From: Synechococcales cyanobacterium GL140_1_metabinner_5_sub
Lineage (GTDB): Bacteria; Cyanobacteriota; Cyanobacteriia; Cyanobacteriales; Chamaesiphonaceae
Assembly (NCBI GenBank): GCA_025359065.1
Contig: JANYHM010000081.1
Coordinates: forward strand, 1-51,901
Direction: 5' to 3'
DNA length: 51,901 nt
Position numbers and translations under genes: made by a program. Positions 1 to 9,100 of this stretch are shown here, piece after piece (positions within the stretch are counted from its first letter, which is position 1; the number at the start of each line of letters is the position of its first letter). The notes beneath the pieces were generated by a model. The model ran no database searches. It had not been told where the DNA came from and saw only the letters and a program-made list of their open reading frames with translations.

Positions 1-126
1 GCAACGTCCAGTTGCTCTCTATCGCTATACTTTGGTGTTGGAATCATTACCAGAATAGTCGGTTTACTGCGAACGGTTTGGGACTATACTAAATTATCCA
101 TTCATCACAATACCGGAATTCAGCTT

Positions 127-588
127 GTGAGCGAATCGTTAGAGAGCATATTCAATTTTTTGGTACTTTCCGAAACAGTAATTACGGCTGGACAGCCAAC
201 TGAGCAGCAGTTGGTAACAGTCAAAAATAGTGGCTATCCAACAGTGGTGAATTTGGCTTTGGGTTCAGCTCATAATGCTTTGACTGATGAGCGATCGACG
301 GTGGAATCTTTGGGAATGCGGTACGTCCATATGCCGGTAAAGTTCGATCAACCTACTGTTGAAGACTTCGATCGGTTCTGTAATCTGCTACAAGAAAATG
401 GCGAGCAGCCGCTGCTGATTCACTGCGCTGCGAATTTTCGGGTTTCGGCTTTTATGTATCTTTACCGTCGCATCTATTTGGTCTGGGGAGCGGATGATGC
501 CATCACAGATCTGCATAAAATTTGGACTCCGAATGCTGTGTGGCAGCAGTTTATTACTGAAATGCTCGACCAGCACTCTACGACCTAG
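127..588 (+). CDS. DUF442/beta-lactamase-hydrolase-like phosphatase family protein
   Basis: A 153-residue soluble protein starting at GTG. It has the fold signature of DUF442 (beta-lactamase hydrolase-like, a relative of dual-specificity phosphatases). The N-terminal part contains AGQPTEQQL and the catalytic loop is IHCAANFRVSAF, with Cys100 and Arg105. The CX4R spacing, rather than the CX5R of classical tyrosine phosphatases, is what this family normally has. The substrate is unknown. The reading frame stays open upstream of the chosen GTG, and no clear Shine-Dalgarno sequence precedes it, so the start is uncertain. It stands alone, with a gene-free stretch after it. The family call is fairly sure; enzymatic activity is inferred. 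Confidence 0.8.
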   Translation: MSESLESIFNFLVLSETVITAGQPTEQQLVTVKNSGYPTVVNLALGSAHNALTDERSTVESLGMRYVHMPVKFDQPTVEDFDRFCNLLQENGEQPLLIHCAANFRVSAFMYLYRRIYLVWGADDAITDLHKIWTPNAVWQQFITEMLDQHSTT

Positions 589-929
589 AAAAGCACTCTC
601 TGACACGTCGGCTCAACGGGCAACTAGTGTATATGGGAATCAACGCTAGTAAAGAAGGACTAAAAATGCCTGGAGTAAAAGGTCTTCACCAAGAATCAAA
701 AGATGTTTAGCAAAACAAAGCTTGATCTCTGCTTCACTATCATCAAAACACTAGCGATAAACTGTTTCTGAGGTTTGCTAAATGACCCACTTTTGTCAGA
801 AGAGTGTGTATAATATCTTTCATTGGGCGGCTTGTTTAGGTGCTTTCTTTATACTTGTACCTTATGCAATAAGCTGCTTTTCGTCAATCCCTCTCCTCCT
901 ATCGCTATAAATCTGTTCGAAGTATTGTT
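589..929. other. Intergenic stretch, no gene recognised
   Basis: 341 bases between the phosphatase-like gene and the DUF2252 gene. A TATAAT hexamer lies at 809-814, but no -35 box stands at a proper distance (TTGTCA at 793-798 is only 10 bases away). No convincing small gene, RNA or repeat was seen. Confidence 0.5.
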
Positions 930-2114
930 ATGAGCTTTAGAAATATTTGCCAACGCATTGAACAATTCAACAGCGAGCGTCCCGTGGAGCTGCAAAAGAT
1001 TAAGTATGACAAGATGAAGAAAGACCCCTTTAGCTTCTTTCGGGGGAGTTGTCACCTTTTTCATGAAGATTGGCCAGTAGATGCCAAGATTAATCGAGCG
1101 CCCGAACTGTTCATCTGTGGTGATTTACACCTAGAAAATTTTGGCACTTACAAAGGAGCCGATACCTTTGGCGGTCGCCAAGTATATTTTGGCATCAACG
1201 ATTTTGATGAAGGGATGTATGCGTCACTGACTCGGGATATCACCCGTTTAGCTGTGAGCGTGTTATTGGTGGGTGAAATGCTGGAGTTAGAGAAAGTTGA
1301 TCGATTTGCATTGGTCACGAATCTGTTACACAACTATCGTCAGACTTTGTTAACTGGGCACCGTCAAAACTTACGAGAAGCCCAGGGAATAGTCAGAGAT
1401 TTGCTGATGAAATCGACTAATCGATCGCGTTTAGATTTGCTGAAAAAATATTTGGGTGATGTAAATAGCGATCAGTTACAAGAGAAAGAAGATAAAATCT
1501 TGACGATTGCAGACAGTCAGAGAGAGCTAGTTTTAGCAGTTTATAGCGATTGGGCAAAGCAGCAGTCCAAGCCAGATTTTTATGAATGTTTAGATATTAA
1601 GCAGCGGTTGGCTGGCTTGGGTAGCTTAGGAGTCGATCGATATCTGTTACTAATTGCAGGTAAGGGTAAACATCAGCGCTATTTGCTTGATTTAAAGGAG
1701 CAGCCTGCTGCATCAACAAGTCTTTGGTCTAATAGCTCTGCCCAGCAAGTATTAATGGTGCAATCTCTGCGTCAGTCACCAGCGCCAGCTTTATTAGGAG
1801 AGTTATCGATCGCCTTTAGCGCCAGCAGAGCTATCAATCAAAAATCTTTCACACTGCGGGAGCTGCAACCTAGCCAAGACAAAATTACCTGCGATGCAGA
1901 AAATATCAATAGACATGACTTGCAGCAGTTGGTGCAGACAGTGGGTCAGGTAACGGCCTGGAGTCATTTGCAAACTGATAAACTATCAGAGATCTTAAAT
2001 TATGCAGCAGGCGAAGAGTGGTGTTCAATCATTCTGGAATATGCCACAGAATATGTCCAGCAAGTCAAAGCTGATCATCAAGAATTTAGACTAAGGCAAG
2101 AATTTTGTCATTAG
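930..2114 (+). CDS. DUF2252 family protein (kinase-fold)
   Basis: 394 residues, the usual size for DUF2252. The conserved core is visible as FFRGSCHLFHEDW (about residues 36-48), ICGDLHLENFG (about 62-72) and FGINDFDEGMYASL (about 89-102). The GDLHLENFG and NDFDE pair resembles the catalytic HxDxxxxN and DFD-type elements of aminoglycoside-phosphotransferase-like kinases. A phosphotransfer role is therefore plausible, but no substrate is known. No signal peptide or membrane segment is seen. The 3' end overlaps the convergent anti-sigma gene by 29 bases. Function is not assigned beyond the family. Confidence 0.82.
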   Translation: MSFRNICQRIEQFNSERPVELQKIKYDKMKKDPFSFFRGSCHLFHEDWPVDAKINRAPELFICGDLHLENFGTYKGADTFGGRQVYFGINDFDEGMYASLTRDITRLAVSVLLVGEMLELEKVDRFALVTNLLHNYRQTLLTGHRQNLREAQGIVRDLLMKSTNRSRLDLLKKYLGDVNSDQLQEKEDKILTIADSQRELVLAVYSDWAKQQSKPDFYECLDIKQRLAGLGSLGVDRYLLLIAGKGKHQRYLLDLKEQPAASTSLWSNSSAQQVLMVQSLRQSPAPALLGELSIAFSASRAINQKSFTLRELQPSQDKITCDAENINRHDLQQLVQTVGQVTAWSHLQTDKLSEILNYAAGEEWCSIILEYATEYVQQVKADHQEFRLRQEFCH

Positions 2115-2712
2115 TAGAGGTGATCGCTAAAATCAAGCAGCCCATAGTAGTCGTGGGCTGATGACTGGTGTTTGCAGCAGCAAAAGATCGATCGCCCACC
2201 TCATATACCTTGCCATTTTCATCAATAAAATTACCTTCCAAAACCAAAATCGATTCCCCCGTGGCGTGCCAATGTTGGGGCAGCTTCCCTGCTTCTCTAA
2301 TCCGCAGAAAATAGGCTAGCTGGGCACTAAATTCATCTACCTGCCAAACTACCATCTCGGCACTTACCGGCATAGGAAATAGTTCCCAATTAAGTAAATC
2401 CATCGCTACTTGCTGTAGCTCTGCGATCGACCAATCCATTAAATCTAATAAGTTTACTGGCCTAGCTGTAGTCCGATCCAGCCGCGCGAATAATTTATTT
2501 TTCAAACCGGTAGGTAATGGCTCTAAGGGCACGCCATAAGCCAAATCATTAGCAGCAGCCTGAAACTCCGCTAATTCTGTTTGCAGGACAGCCGATGCGG
2601 CCAGTTCTCGATCAAATGCAGCCTGCTCTTCTAAAATATCGAAAGCAGCAGCGACAGTATCTGGATAACTGCCATCTTGAAAATAATTTTGAGGTGAGGA
2701 TGAATTAGTCAC
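2086..2712 (-). CDS. ChrR-like cupin anti-sigma factor
   Basis: 208 residues, encoded 15 bases downstream of an ECF sigma factor on the same strand, so it is probably that factor's anti-sigma. Residues 1-90 form the putative sigma-binding part. Residues about 105-195 are a ChrR-type cupin, with metal-ligand candidates His147, His149, Glu153 and His184. In Rhodobacter ChrR the N-terminal domain binds zinc through a His/His/Cys/Cys set. No such His or Cys set is present in this N-terminus, so any regulation would rest on the cupin part. In ChrR-type systems the signal is singlet oxygen or related oxidative stress; that is only an inference here. The end overlaps the DUF2252 gene. Confidence 0.8.
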   Translation of the reverse strand: MTNSSSPQNYFQDGSYPDTVAAAFDILEEQAAFDRELAASAVLQTELAEFQAAANDLAYGVPLEPLPTGLKNKLFARLDRTTARPVNLLDLMDWSIAELQQVAMDLLNWELFPMPVSAEMVVWQVDEFSAQLAYFLRIREAGKLPQHWHATGESILVLEGNFIDENGKVYEVGDRSFAAANTSHQPTTTMGCLILAITSTNDKILALV

Positions 2713-2727
2713 AAATTGCTCCGGCCA

Positions 2728-3336
2728 TTAGAGAGAATCAAGTAATTGAGGAATCGATCGCAGTTTTTCTAGTCCTAGCCTAATTCGGGTTTTGACAGTA
2801 CCTAGAGCAGTACCGGTATGTTCGGCAATCTCTCGCTGACTCCAGCCCTGATAGTAGGCTAGCTCTAATACTTGTCGCTGCTCGGCAGGTAAACTGGCCA
2901 AAGCAGTTAGCACCACCTTTCGCCGCTCGGCGACTTCTAGATCTAAGCTGGCATCAGCAATTGTAGGAGTATCAAAAACTGTGATTGCTGTAGTCACTTT
3001 GCCCCGTCGCTGTTTAGAACGCAATCGATCGAGCACCCGACTACGAGCCATCATAAAAATCCAAGTATCGACCCGCGCTTTGATCGAGTCATAAGATGCA
3101 GCCGTCGTCCAAATCTTGGCAAATACGTCCATTACCACCTCTTCGCTTTCTTCCACCGAATTTAGACTGCGGTAAGCCACAGAATAAACCACCCGCGCAT
3201 ATCGATCATATAGCGCCGACAGAGCAGCTTTATTTTGATTGATAATTTGCTGAATGAGGAAAGAATCTGGTTGAGTTAACTTCTCAGTTGTGTATGCTGG
3301 AACAGAAAAAGAGTCGTCACTGGACATAGAAGACAT
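2728..3336 (-). CDS. ECF RNA polymerase sigma factor
   Basis: 202 residues with both ECF domains. Region 2 covers about residues 35-110 (LYDRYARVVYSVAYR, DVFAKIWTTA, DTWIFMMARSRVLDRLRSK). Region 4 covers about residues 140-195 with the helix-turn-helix GWSQREIAEHTGTALGTVK. The gene forms a two-gene unit with the ChrR-like anti-sigma, typical of self-regulating stress-response pairs. A second in-frame ATG lies at 3327 and may be the true start. An ATTATA at 3352-3357 (TATAAT on the coding strand) could be a -10 box. Target genes cannot be told from the window. Confidence 0.9.
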   Translation of the reverse strand: MSSMSSDDSFSVPAYTTEKLTQPDSFLIQQIINQNKAALSALYDRYARVVYSVAYRSLNSVEESEEVVMDVFAKIWTTAASYDSIKARVDTWIFMMARSRVLDRLRSKQRRGKVTTAITVFDTPTIADASLDLEVAERRKVVLTALASLPAEQRQVLELAYYQGWSQREIAEHTGTALGTVKTRIRLGLEKLRSIPQLLDSL

Positions 3337-3654
3337 GTAAGCTACAGTCTTATTATATCAGCACCAGAAGTAATGCTTAAAATTAAATAGAATCCGCAGG
3401 GAAAAACCATCCCGATCTACTCGAAGAGAATTGCAAATTCTGCTGGTGCTTCTAGGATGCCCAAAGCATACCCAAAAATATGTTCATTTATCAAAAATAA
3501 ATTAGTTGTCATTAATTACTCCCAGCATATCTCTCAAAAAGTTTGCTCCGTTTACTTGTATTGATATACGCCAGAAAAATTCATCTGGATCTCTAGAGAT
3601 CAATTCAGCGTGATTCGGTAGTAGGATTAAAGCTTTCACCGTCTGAGCTGCACC
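3337..3654. other. Intergenic region upstream of the ECF sigma gene and rsmH
   Basis: 318 bases between divergent genes. A TATAAT box on the minus strand (3352-3357) could serve the sigma factor. A pair of 8-base inverted copies, AGCACCAG near 3360 and CTGGTGCT near 3443, flanks about 75 bases. A minus-strand frame from 3666 to 3502 could encode about 54 residues, but it is not recognised and overlaps the rsmH start. Nothing else is clear. Confidence 0.4.
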
Positions 3655-4509
3655 TTGTTTCATCATATCTCCGTCCTCGCCACCGAAATTATTGAGGGAC
3701 TGCAAGTGCATCCCAACGGCTGTTATTTAGATGCTACCTGGGGTGGGGGTGGTCATAGCGAACTGATTTTGCAGGCTGCGCCAGATGTAAAGCTGGTGGG
3801 AATTGATCGAGACCAACAGGCGATCGATGCCGCCAGAGAAAGACTAGCAGCCTACGGAGATCGAGTCAGTTTTTGGCAGGGCAACTACGCCGATTATCAG
3901 CCTACTCAAAAATTTGATGGCATCATCGCCGACTTAGGAGTTAGCTCTGTCCATCTAGATGTGGCCGATCGAGGATTTAGTTTTCGCAGCGAAGCGCCCC
4001 TAGATATGCGCATGGATACCAGTCAGGAACTAACCGCCGCCGAAATTGTAAATTACTGGAAAGAAAAAGACATCGCCGATGTAATTTTTCGCTATGGCGA
4101 AGAACGGCTCTCGCGCCAAATTGCCAAAAGGATTGTGGAAAATCGCCCGATCAACACCACCACTGCCCTTGCCGAAATCATTAGTGGTGCCGTACCCAAA
4201 GCCTACCGCTATGGCCGCATTCACCCTGCCACCCGCACTTTTCAGGGTCTGCGCATTGCGGTGAACAACGAACTTGGCTCCCTAGAAAAATTCTTGGCAA
4301 TTTCACCGAATTGGCTAGCACCCAATGGTCGCATCGGTATTATCAGCTTCCATAGCCTAGAAGACCGCATGGTAAAACATACCTGGCGAGAAACTGCGGG
4401 CTTGACAGTGTTGACCAAAAAACCGATTATTGCTCAGGAAGCAGAGGTTAAGCTAAATCCCCGTGCGCGATCGGCTAAGCTGCGTTGGGTCGCAGCCAAG
4501 AATTTGTGA
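3655..4509 (+). CDS. rsmH: 16S rRNA (cytosine1402-N4)-methyltransferase
   Basis: 284 residues, normal for RsmH (MraW). The enzyme uses S-adenosylmethionine to methylate N4 of C1402 in the decoding centre of 16S rRNA. Visible signatures are FHHISVLATEIIEGL at the N-terminus, the cofactor loop YLDATWGGGGHSELIL (about residues 24-39), GIIADLGVSSVHLD (about 93-106), HPATRTFQGLRIAVNNEL and ISFHSLEDRMVKH. The start is a TTG chosen because family members begin with FHH; the frame is open for eight codons upstream, which contain a CTG but no ATG. In many bacteria this gene opens the dcw cluster. Here it stands alone. Confidence 0.95.
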   Translation: MFHHISVLATEIIEGLQVHPNGCYLDATWGGGGHSELILQAAPDVKLVGIDRDQQAIDAARERLAAYGDRVSFWQGNYADYQPTQKFDGIIADLGVSSVHLDVADRGFSFRSEAPLDMRMDTSQELTAAEIVNYWKEKDIADVIFRYGEERLSRQIAKRIVENRPINTTTALAEIISGAVPKAYRYGRIHPATRTFQGLRIAVNNELGSLEKFLAISPNWLAPNGRIGIISFHSLEDRMVKHTWRETAGLTVLTKKPIIAQEAEVKLNPRARSAKLRWVAAKNL

Positions 4510-4536
4510 TTTTGTTGATCAGCCAACTGATGCTGA

Positions 4537-5670
4537 CTATTTACCGAAACCTGGAAGCAGGCCACTAGTCATTTTCTTAATTGCTTTACCGGCCACATCC
4601 GAATAGCGCAACTCTCCAGCTAAAATCTTTGCCATAATCACCGTCGCTGCGGGGCGCTTCACACCCACCTTATAACCTACTTTAGGAAATTGATAGAACG
4701 CCGCAGCCATTCGCTGTGACCACTTCATATCTGACCCCCATTCATCGGCCATTACTTCAGAATACTTGGCGATCGCCCCACTGTCTCCAGTCAAAGCCCC
4801 ATGAATTGCCTCAGAAGCCTTAATTCCTGAGAAAATCGAAGGTCTAATGCCCTCAGCCGTCATGGGGTCTACCACACAGGCTGCTTCGCCTGCTAGTAAA
4901 GCTCGATCGGTGTGCAGCTTCTGGTCACCATCCCACAGACAAATCGGGTGACCATATTGCTTAACGCTGTTGATATCTATTTTAAATAGCCCTTGAGCAT
5001 ACTCATCCAAAATCTTCTTAAAATCTTGACCTTCACCGCCTCGGAAAGTACCAATGCCGATCGAGTAGCCATCAGCCTTGGGGAAATTCCAAATATAGCC
5101 ATTTTTCACCATGCCAAACTCAAAGCTGACTACTGGTGGCACATTGGTTGCCGCAGTTTCTACTTCCAATGCCCCAGCCAAGCGACGTTTGCGATCTTTA
5201 AAGCCCAACATCTTGGCCATCGGTCCCTTGGCTCCGTCGGCAGCAATTAGATACTTGCCAGCAACTGTGCCATTGCTGGTAGTCACTTGCCAGGTGTCTC
5301 CGACTAATTCAATTCCTTTTACTTCTGTACCATCGCGAAGTTCAGCGCCTTTACTTTGGGCTTGCTGCACCAAAAAATGATCAAAAATATCACGACGCAC
5401 CATCCAAATTGGCTCAATGCCTTCTACCTTGGCTTCTACATCATCACCCATTTCCCAGGTGTAATGCAGAGTATCCACTTTCATCGAGATTGCCGGACTA
5501 AAATCAAAGTCAAACCATTTACCCACGATCGGCGATACTCCACCACCACAAGGCTTATAGCGCGGCAATGTTTCTTTTTCTAGAATAACTACGCTGTGAC
5601 CCTGTTTGGCCAAATGGTAAGCGGCTGCGCCGCCAGCGGGGCCAGCGCCTACGATGATGCAATCAAACAT
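4537..5670 (-). CDS. Geranylgeranyl-reductase-family FAD-dependent oxidoreductase
   Basis: 377 residues with an N-terminal Rossmann FAD motif, IIVGAGPAGGAAAYHL (about residues 5-20), the family motif KPCGGGV (about 40-46), a second FAD motif LIAADGAKG (about 141-149), and the C-terminal LLAGEAACVVDPMTAEGI. This is the geranylgeranyl reductase family, which saturates prenyl chains of chlorophyll, tocopherol or archaeal-type lipids. The N-terminal sequence is unlike that of canonical cyanobacterial ChlP, which also runs about 30 residues longer. It is more likely the second, uncharacterised paralogue common in cyanobacteria than the chlorophyll enzyme. It converges with rsmH, with 27 bases between the stop codons. 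Confidence 0.85.
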   Translation of the reverse strand: MFDCIIVGAGPAGGAAAYHLAKQGHSVVILEKETLPRYKPCGGGVSPIVGKWFDFDFSPAISMKVDTLHYTWEMGDDVEAKVEGIEPIWMVRRDIFDHFLVQQAQSKGAELRDGTEVKGIELVGDTWQVTTSNGTVAGKYLIAADGAKGPMAKMLGFKDRKRRLAGALEVETAATNVPPVVSFEFGMVKNGYIWNFPKADGYSIGIGTFRGGEGQDFKKILDEYAQGLFKIDINSVKQYGHPICLWDGDQKLHTDRALLAGEAACVVDPMTAEGIRPSIFSGIKASEAIHGALTGDSGAIAKYSEVMADEWGSDMKWSQRMAAAFYQFPKVGYKVGVKRPAATVIMAKILAGELRYSDVAGKAIKKMTSGLLPGFGK

Positions 5671-6160
5671 TTAGCTATCTCCAGCTTCCGAAGTTTGCCC
5701 TATTTTACAGCTTGGCGGCAATTCATTCCAAACACTGAATTTCCTCGACTTCTTCGATCGACAGATTTGTCAACCGGGCGATCGTCTCCAACTGATATAG
5801 AAGTTGACATAAGGTCATTGATCGCATTTTTGAGCCATTTTTTACGTAAACTATTGACACAAATTGATGCCCTGGGAAAAGCACTAAAACCTGGTGACAT
5901 GTTTCTTTGTATTTAGGAATACATTAAACCAAGGCTTAGTGTGGAGTTTACCTCTGCTTAATAAGGCACTGATAATTTTTCAAAAGTAAGACCTGTCGTT
6001 AAGTAATGCTAAGAAATCCTTGAAAGTTTTTACTGGCAATGCTTACAGGAATTTTCGAGAGAAATGCTAGAAGCTTTGTCGGTAAACGTTACAGATATTT
6101 CTAAGAGAAAGCCGACTGGTCTACTTAAATTTAATAAAATACTAAAAGTGGTATGTACCC
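5671..6160. other. Long 5' region ahead of the large phosphatase gene
   Basis: 490 bases between divergent genes. Short open frames here are not convincing. The part from 5990 to 6110 is AT-rich and holds three copies of AATGCT (near 6005, 6038 and 6063). An 11-base spaced set near 5998-6027 recalls a degenerate PHO box, but the match is poor. The gene at 6161 has no clear Shine-Dalgarno sequence. Phosphate regulation of the downstream enzyme is expected from its family but is not proven by sequence. Confidence 0.4.
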
Positions 6161-9100
6161 ATGGCTAAGAACACGATTCTAATGATTGGCGATGGTATGG
6201 GCTGGGAAATTGCCCGTGCTGCTGCCATCCAGAAGCAAATTAATGAAGGTAAGACCGGTGACAAGCTCAGCGATTTCTACACCAGCGGAGCCGGCACCGG
6301 GCTGAATATCCAGAAGCTCACCGGTTATGGCGTAGCTACTACCTATGGGACTACCGTGGCCGATAGCAAAGGAGTCTTCAGCACTGGTAATGATGCCCTT
6401 GATGGGACTGCTACCGCCACCGGAGTCAGTCCTCTGCGACCCGGATTTACCTTTGATCCAACCTTTAACCCCGGCACCACTGGCGCTGGTGGGGGCACCA
6501 CAGCAGCGGGAGCCAAGGGCAACTTAGTGGGCTACGACCCAGCGAAGGGTGGAGACCTACCATGGCTGGCCGGATCGGACAAGGAATACATCAAAAGAAG
6601 CTATCCCGACTCAGCTAACACCGCTACCACTCTGTACACCGGCGTAAAAAGCTACAACAACGCCATTGCAGTAGATATTTTTGAGCAGAGCCTGGATACC
6701 ATTTTGGCTCAAGCGGCTCGTGCTGGTAAATCTACGGGTTTGGTCACATCTGTGCCGATCGACCACGCCACTCCAGCGGCTGCTGCTGCCAATGTCAATC
6801 GCCGTAGTAAGTACGACGACATTTATCCAGCTCTAGACAATATTTTGCAGCAAGAGCTGCGCACCTACCAGCCAGACGTACTGTTAGGTGGTGGTCATCC
6901 CCTGTCGGCACCAGGTGATCTGTTGCCTGCTGGTGTAGAACCGAACCGGGACAACACCTACATCAAAGCCGAGACCTACACAGAGCTGAGCACCAAACCC
7001 ACTACCAACCGCTATGGCTACACCTTTTTAGAGCGGGGCAAGGATGCTGCCACGGTTTTGGCTAGCACAGCTAAAACCATCGATCCTACCAAAGGTGGGC
7101 GGCTGTTAGGTCTATATGGAGCAAGGGGTCAGAATGGCAACTTGCCAGTGAGTTCAGCCAATGGTGACTATAGCACCACCGGCTTGGATATGTTCTCTAT
7201 CAACAGCAGTAAGGGGCTAAAGCAAGACACTATTCGTCCCCTACTACCAGGAGAGACCGATGCTAGCTTTATTGCCAGGGAGCGCAACGAAAACCCCACT
7301 CTCGCCGATTTGACCAAGGCTTCTTTAGAAGTACTGGGTAAAGACCAAGATGGTTTTTGGATGATGGTGGAAGGCGGCGACATTGACTGGGGTCTGCATG
7401 ACAACAGTATTGATAATGCGATCGGAGCAACTTTGGACTTCGATAAGGCTGTGGGCGAGGTGGTCAGTTGGATCAATGCCAATGGCGGCTGGGATCAGAA
7501 TGAGCTGATTATTACTGCCGACCACGACCACTACTTGACTCTAAATGACGATTTTCCTAAGCTGCTGCGCGAGAAAGGAGCCGAGAAGCTCACAGAAATA
7601 GATACTTCAGTAGAAGCTGGCCACTACTGGGGATCTAAGCCCACCGTAGCCAAAATTCCTGATCCTGCTGATGCCACCAAGCAAATTGATGACCCCGAAT
7701 CGGGCAAGTATGGCTGGGGAAACCATAGCAATCGCCCGGTACCAGTCTATTACCAAGGAGCTGACACTCAAATCTTAGCCGACGGTGTGGGCAAGGGCTA
7801 CCAAAACTATGGGGTAAATGTTCCTGGCATCCCTGGCCTGATTGACCAGACCACCATCTATCGTGCCCAGACCGTCGGAGTGAACAAGCTGGCTAGCGAT
7901 GTGGGGGTTTTGACTACCTATAACTGGGATAATCGCCCAACCATTGGGACTACGGCCAAGGTCAACCCTAAAGATCCTAACAAGACCACTGCTGGCCAAG
8001 ATGTGAAGTTGGGCGGCTTTTCTGGCCTGCGCTTTGAAGGTGTATCGGCCAATGGCAACCTGCGCTTTGTTACCGTCACCGATCGCGGACCTAATGCCGA
8101 ACCCGCAGATCTACTGAAAGATGTGGCTGGCAACGAGCTGCCCATGATACTTCCTGATTTTCAGCCGGAGGTCGATCGCTTTGAGTTGAATGCCGCCACC
8201 GGCAAATTCGCTCTTACCCAGCGTATCAAATTAACAGGCTTGGATGGCAAACCCCTCACCGGTCGCCCCAACCTGCAAAATGCTGCTCAAGGCTTGGCCT
8301 ACACCGACCAAGTACCGGTAGATCTGTTTGGCAACCGATTGAATAACGATCCCTTTGGGGCTGACTTGGAAGGCATCGCTATTGCTAAGGATGGTAGCTT
8401 CTGGATGAGTGATGAATATCGCCCAGCCATCTACCACTTTGATGCTACGGGTCGCCTAATAGAGCGTCTTATTCCCAAGGGTACACCAACGGCCACCGGC
8501 TTCGGTACGCCCATCCTGCCAGAAATTTATGCCCAGCGCCGTAGCAACCGGGGCTTTGAGGGTATTGCGATCGATGGCAACAAGGTCTATGCCTTTATGC
8601 AGAGCGGTTTGGATATTCCTGATGTGGCCAATGATGCCAACTCTAAGGCCATTAGCAACCTGCGGATTTTGGAATACGATACTGTAACCAAGGCTGTGAC
8701 CGGTGAATATATTTACCAGCTCAACGATCTCAAGCTAGCTGATAAAATTGGCGATGCTACTGCTCTGGGCAATGGTCGCTTCCTAGTTGCTGAACGCGAT
8801 AGCGACAGCAGTGTTGATTCCTACAAAGGTATTTTTGAAATTGATATTAGCAAGGCCACTAATCTCGCTGTAGCTGCTAACCTAGCGAGTATTCCCGCCG
8901 GTAAGACCGCCGACCAGCTTACAACTGCCGAGCTGACTACCGCTAAAATCACTCCCGTTACCAAGAAGCTGATCGCTAACGCCACCGCCTTGGGCTACAC
9001 CGGAGTAGAAAAGTTGGAAGGGCTAACAGTAGTAGATAACAACACCTTGGCCGTGATCAATGACAACGACTTTGGGGTGACTCTTGCTGCCGTTCCTGGT

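Noticed and set aside
793-814. Sigma-70 promoter TTGTCA/TATAAT before the DUF2252 gene
   Set aside because: The spacing is only 10 bases.
589-929. 25-codon frame starting near 632
   Set aside because: Too short, no ribosome-binding site and no likeness to a known protein.
3502-3666. About 54-codon minus-strand frame ending NFLRDMLGVINDN
   Set aside because: It overlaps the rsmH start, has no family match and no clear ribosome-binding site.
4537-5670. Naming the flavoprotein chlP
   Set aside because: The N-terminus (KPCGGGV followed by SPIVGKWF) differs from canonical ChlP and the protein is shorter. Only the family can be given.
5723-5827. 34-codon minus-strand frame (MRSMTLCQLLYQLETIAR and on)
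   Set aside because: Protein-like composition, but no ribosome-binding site and no recognised relative.
5998-6027. Possible PHO box ahead of the giant phosphatase (three 8-mers spaced by 3 bases)
   Set aside because: Only the spacing fits. The 8-mers match the CTTAACCT-type consensus poorly.
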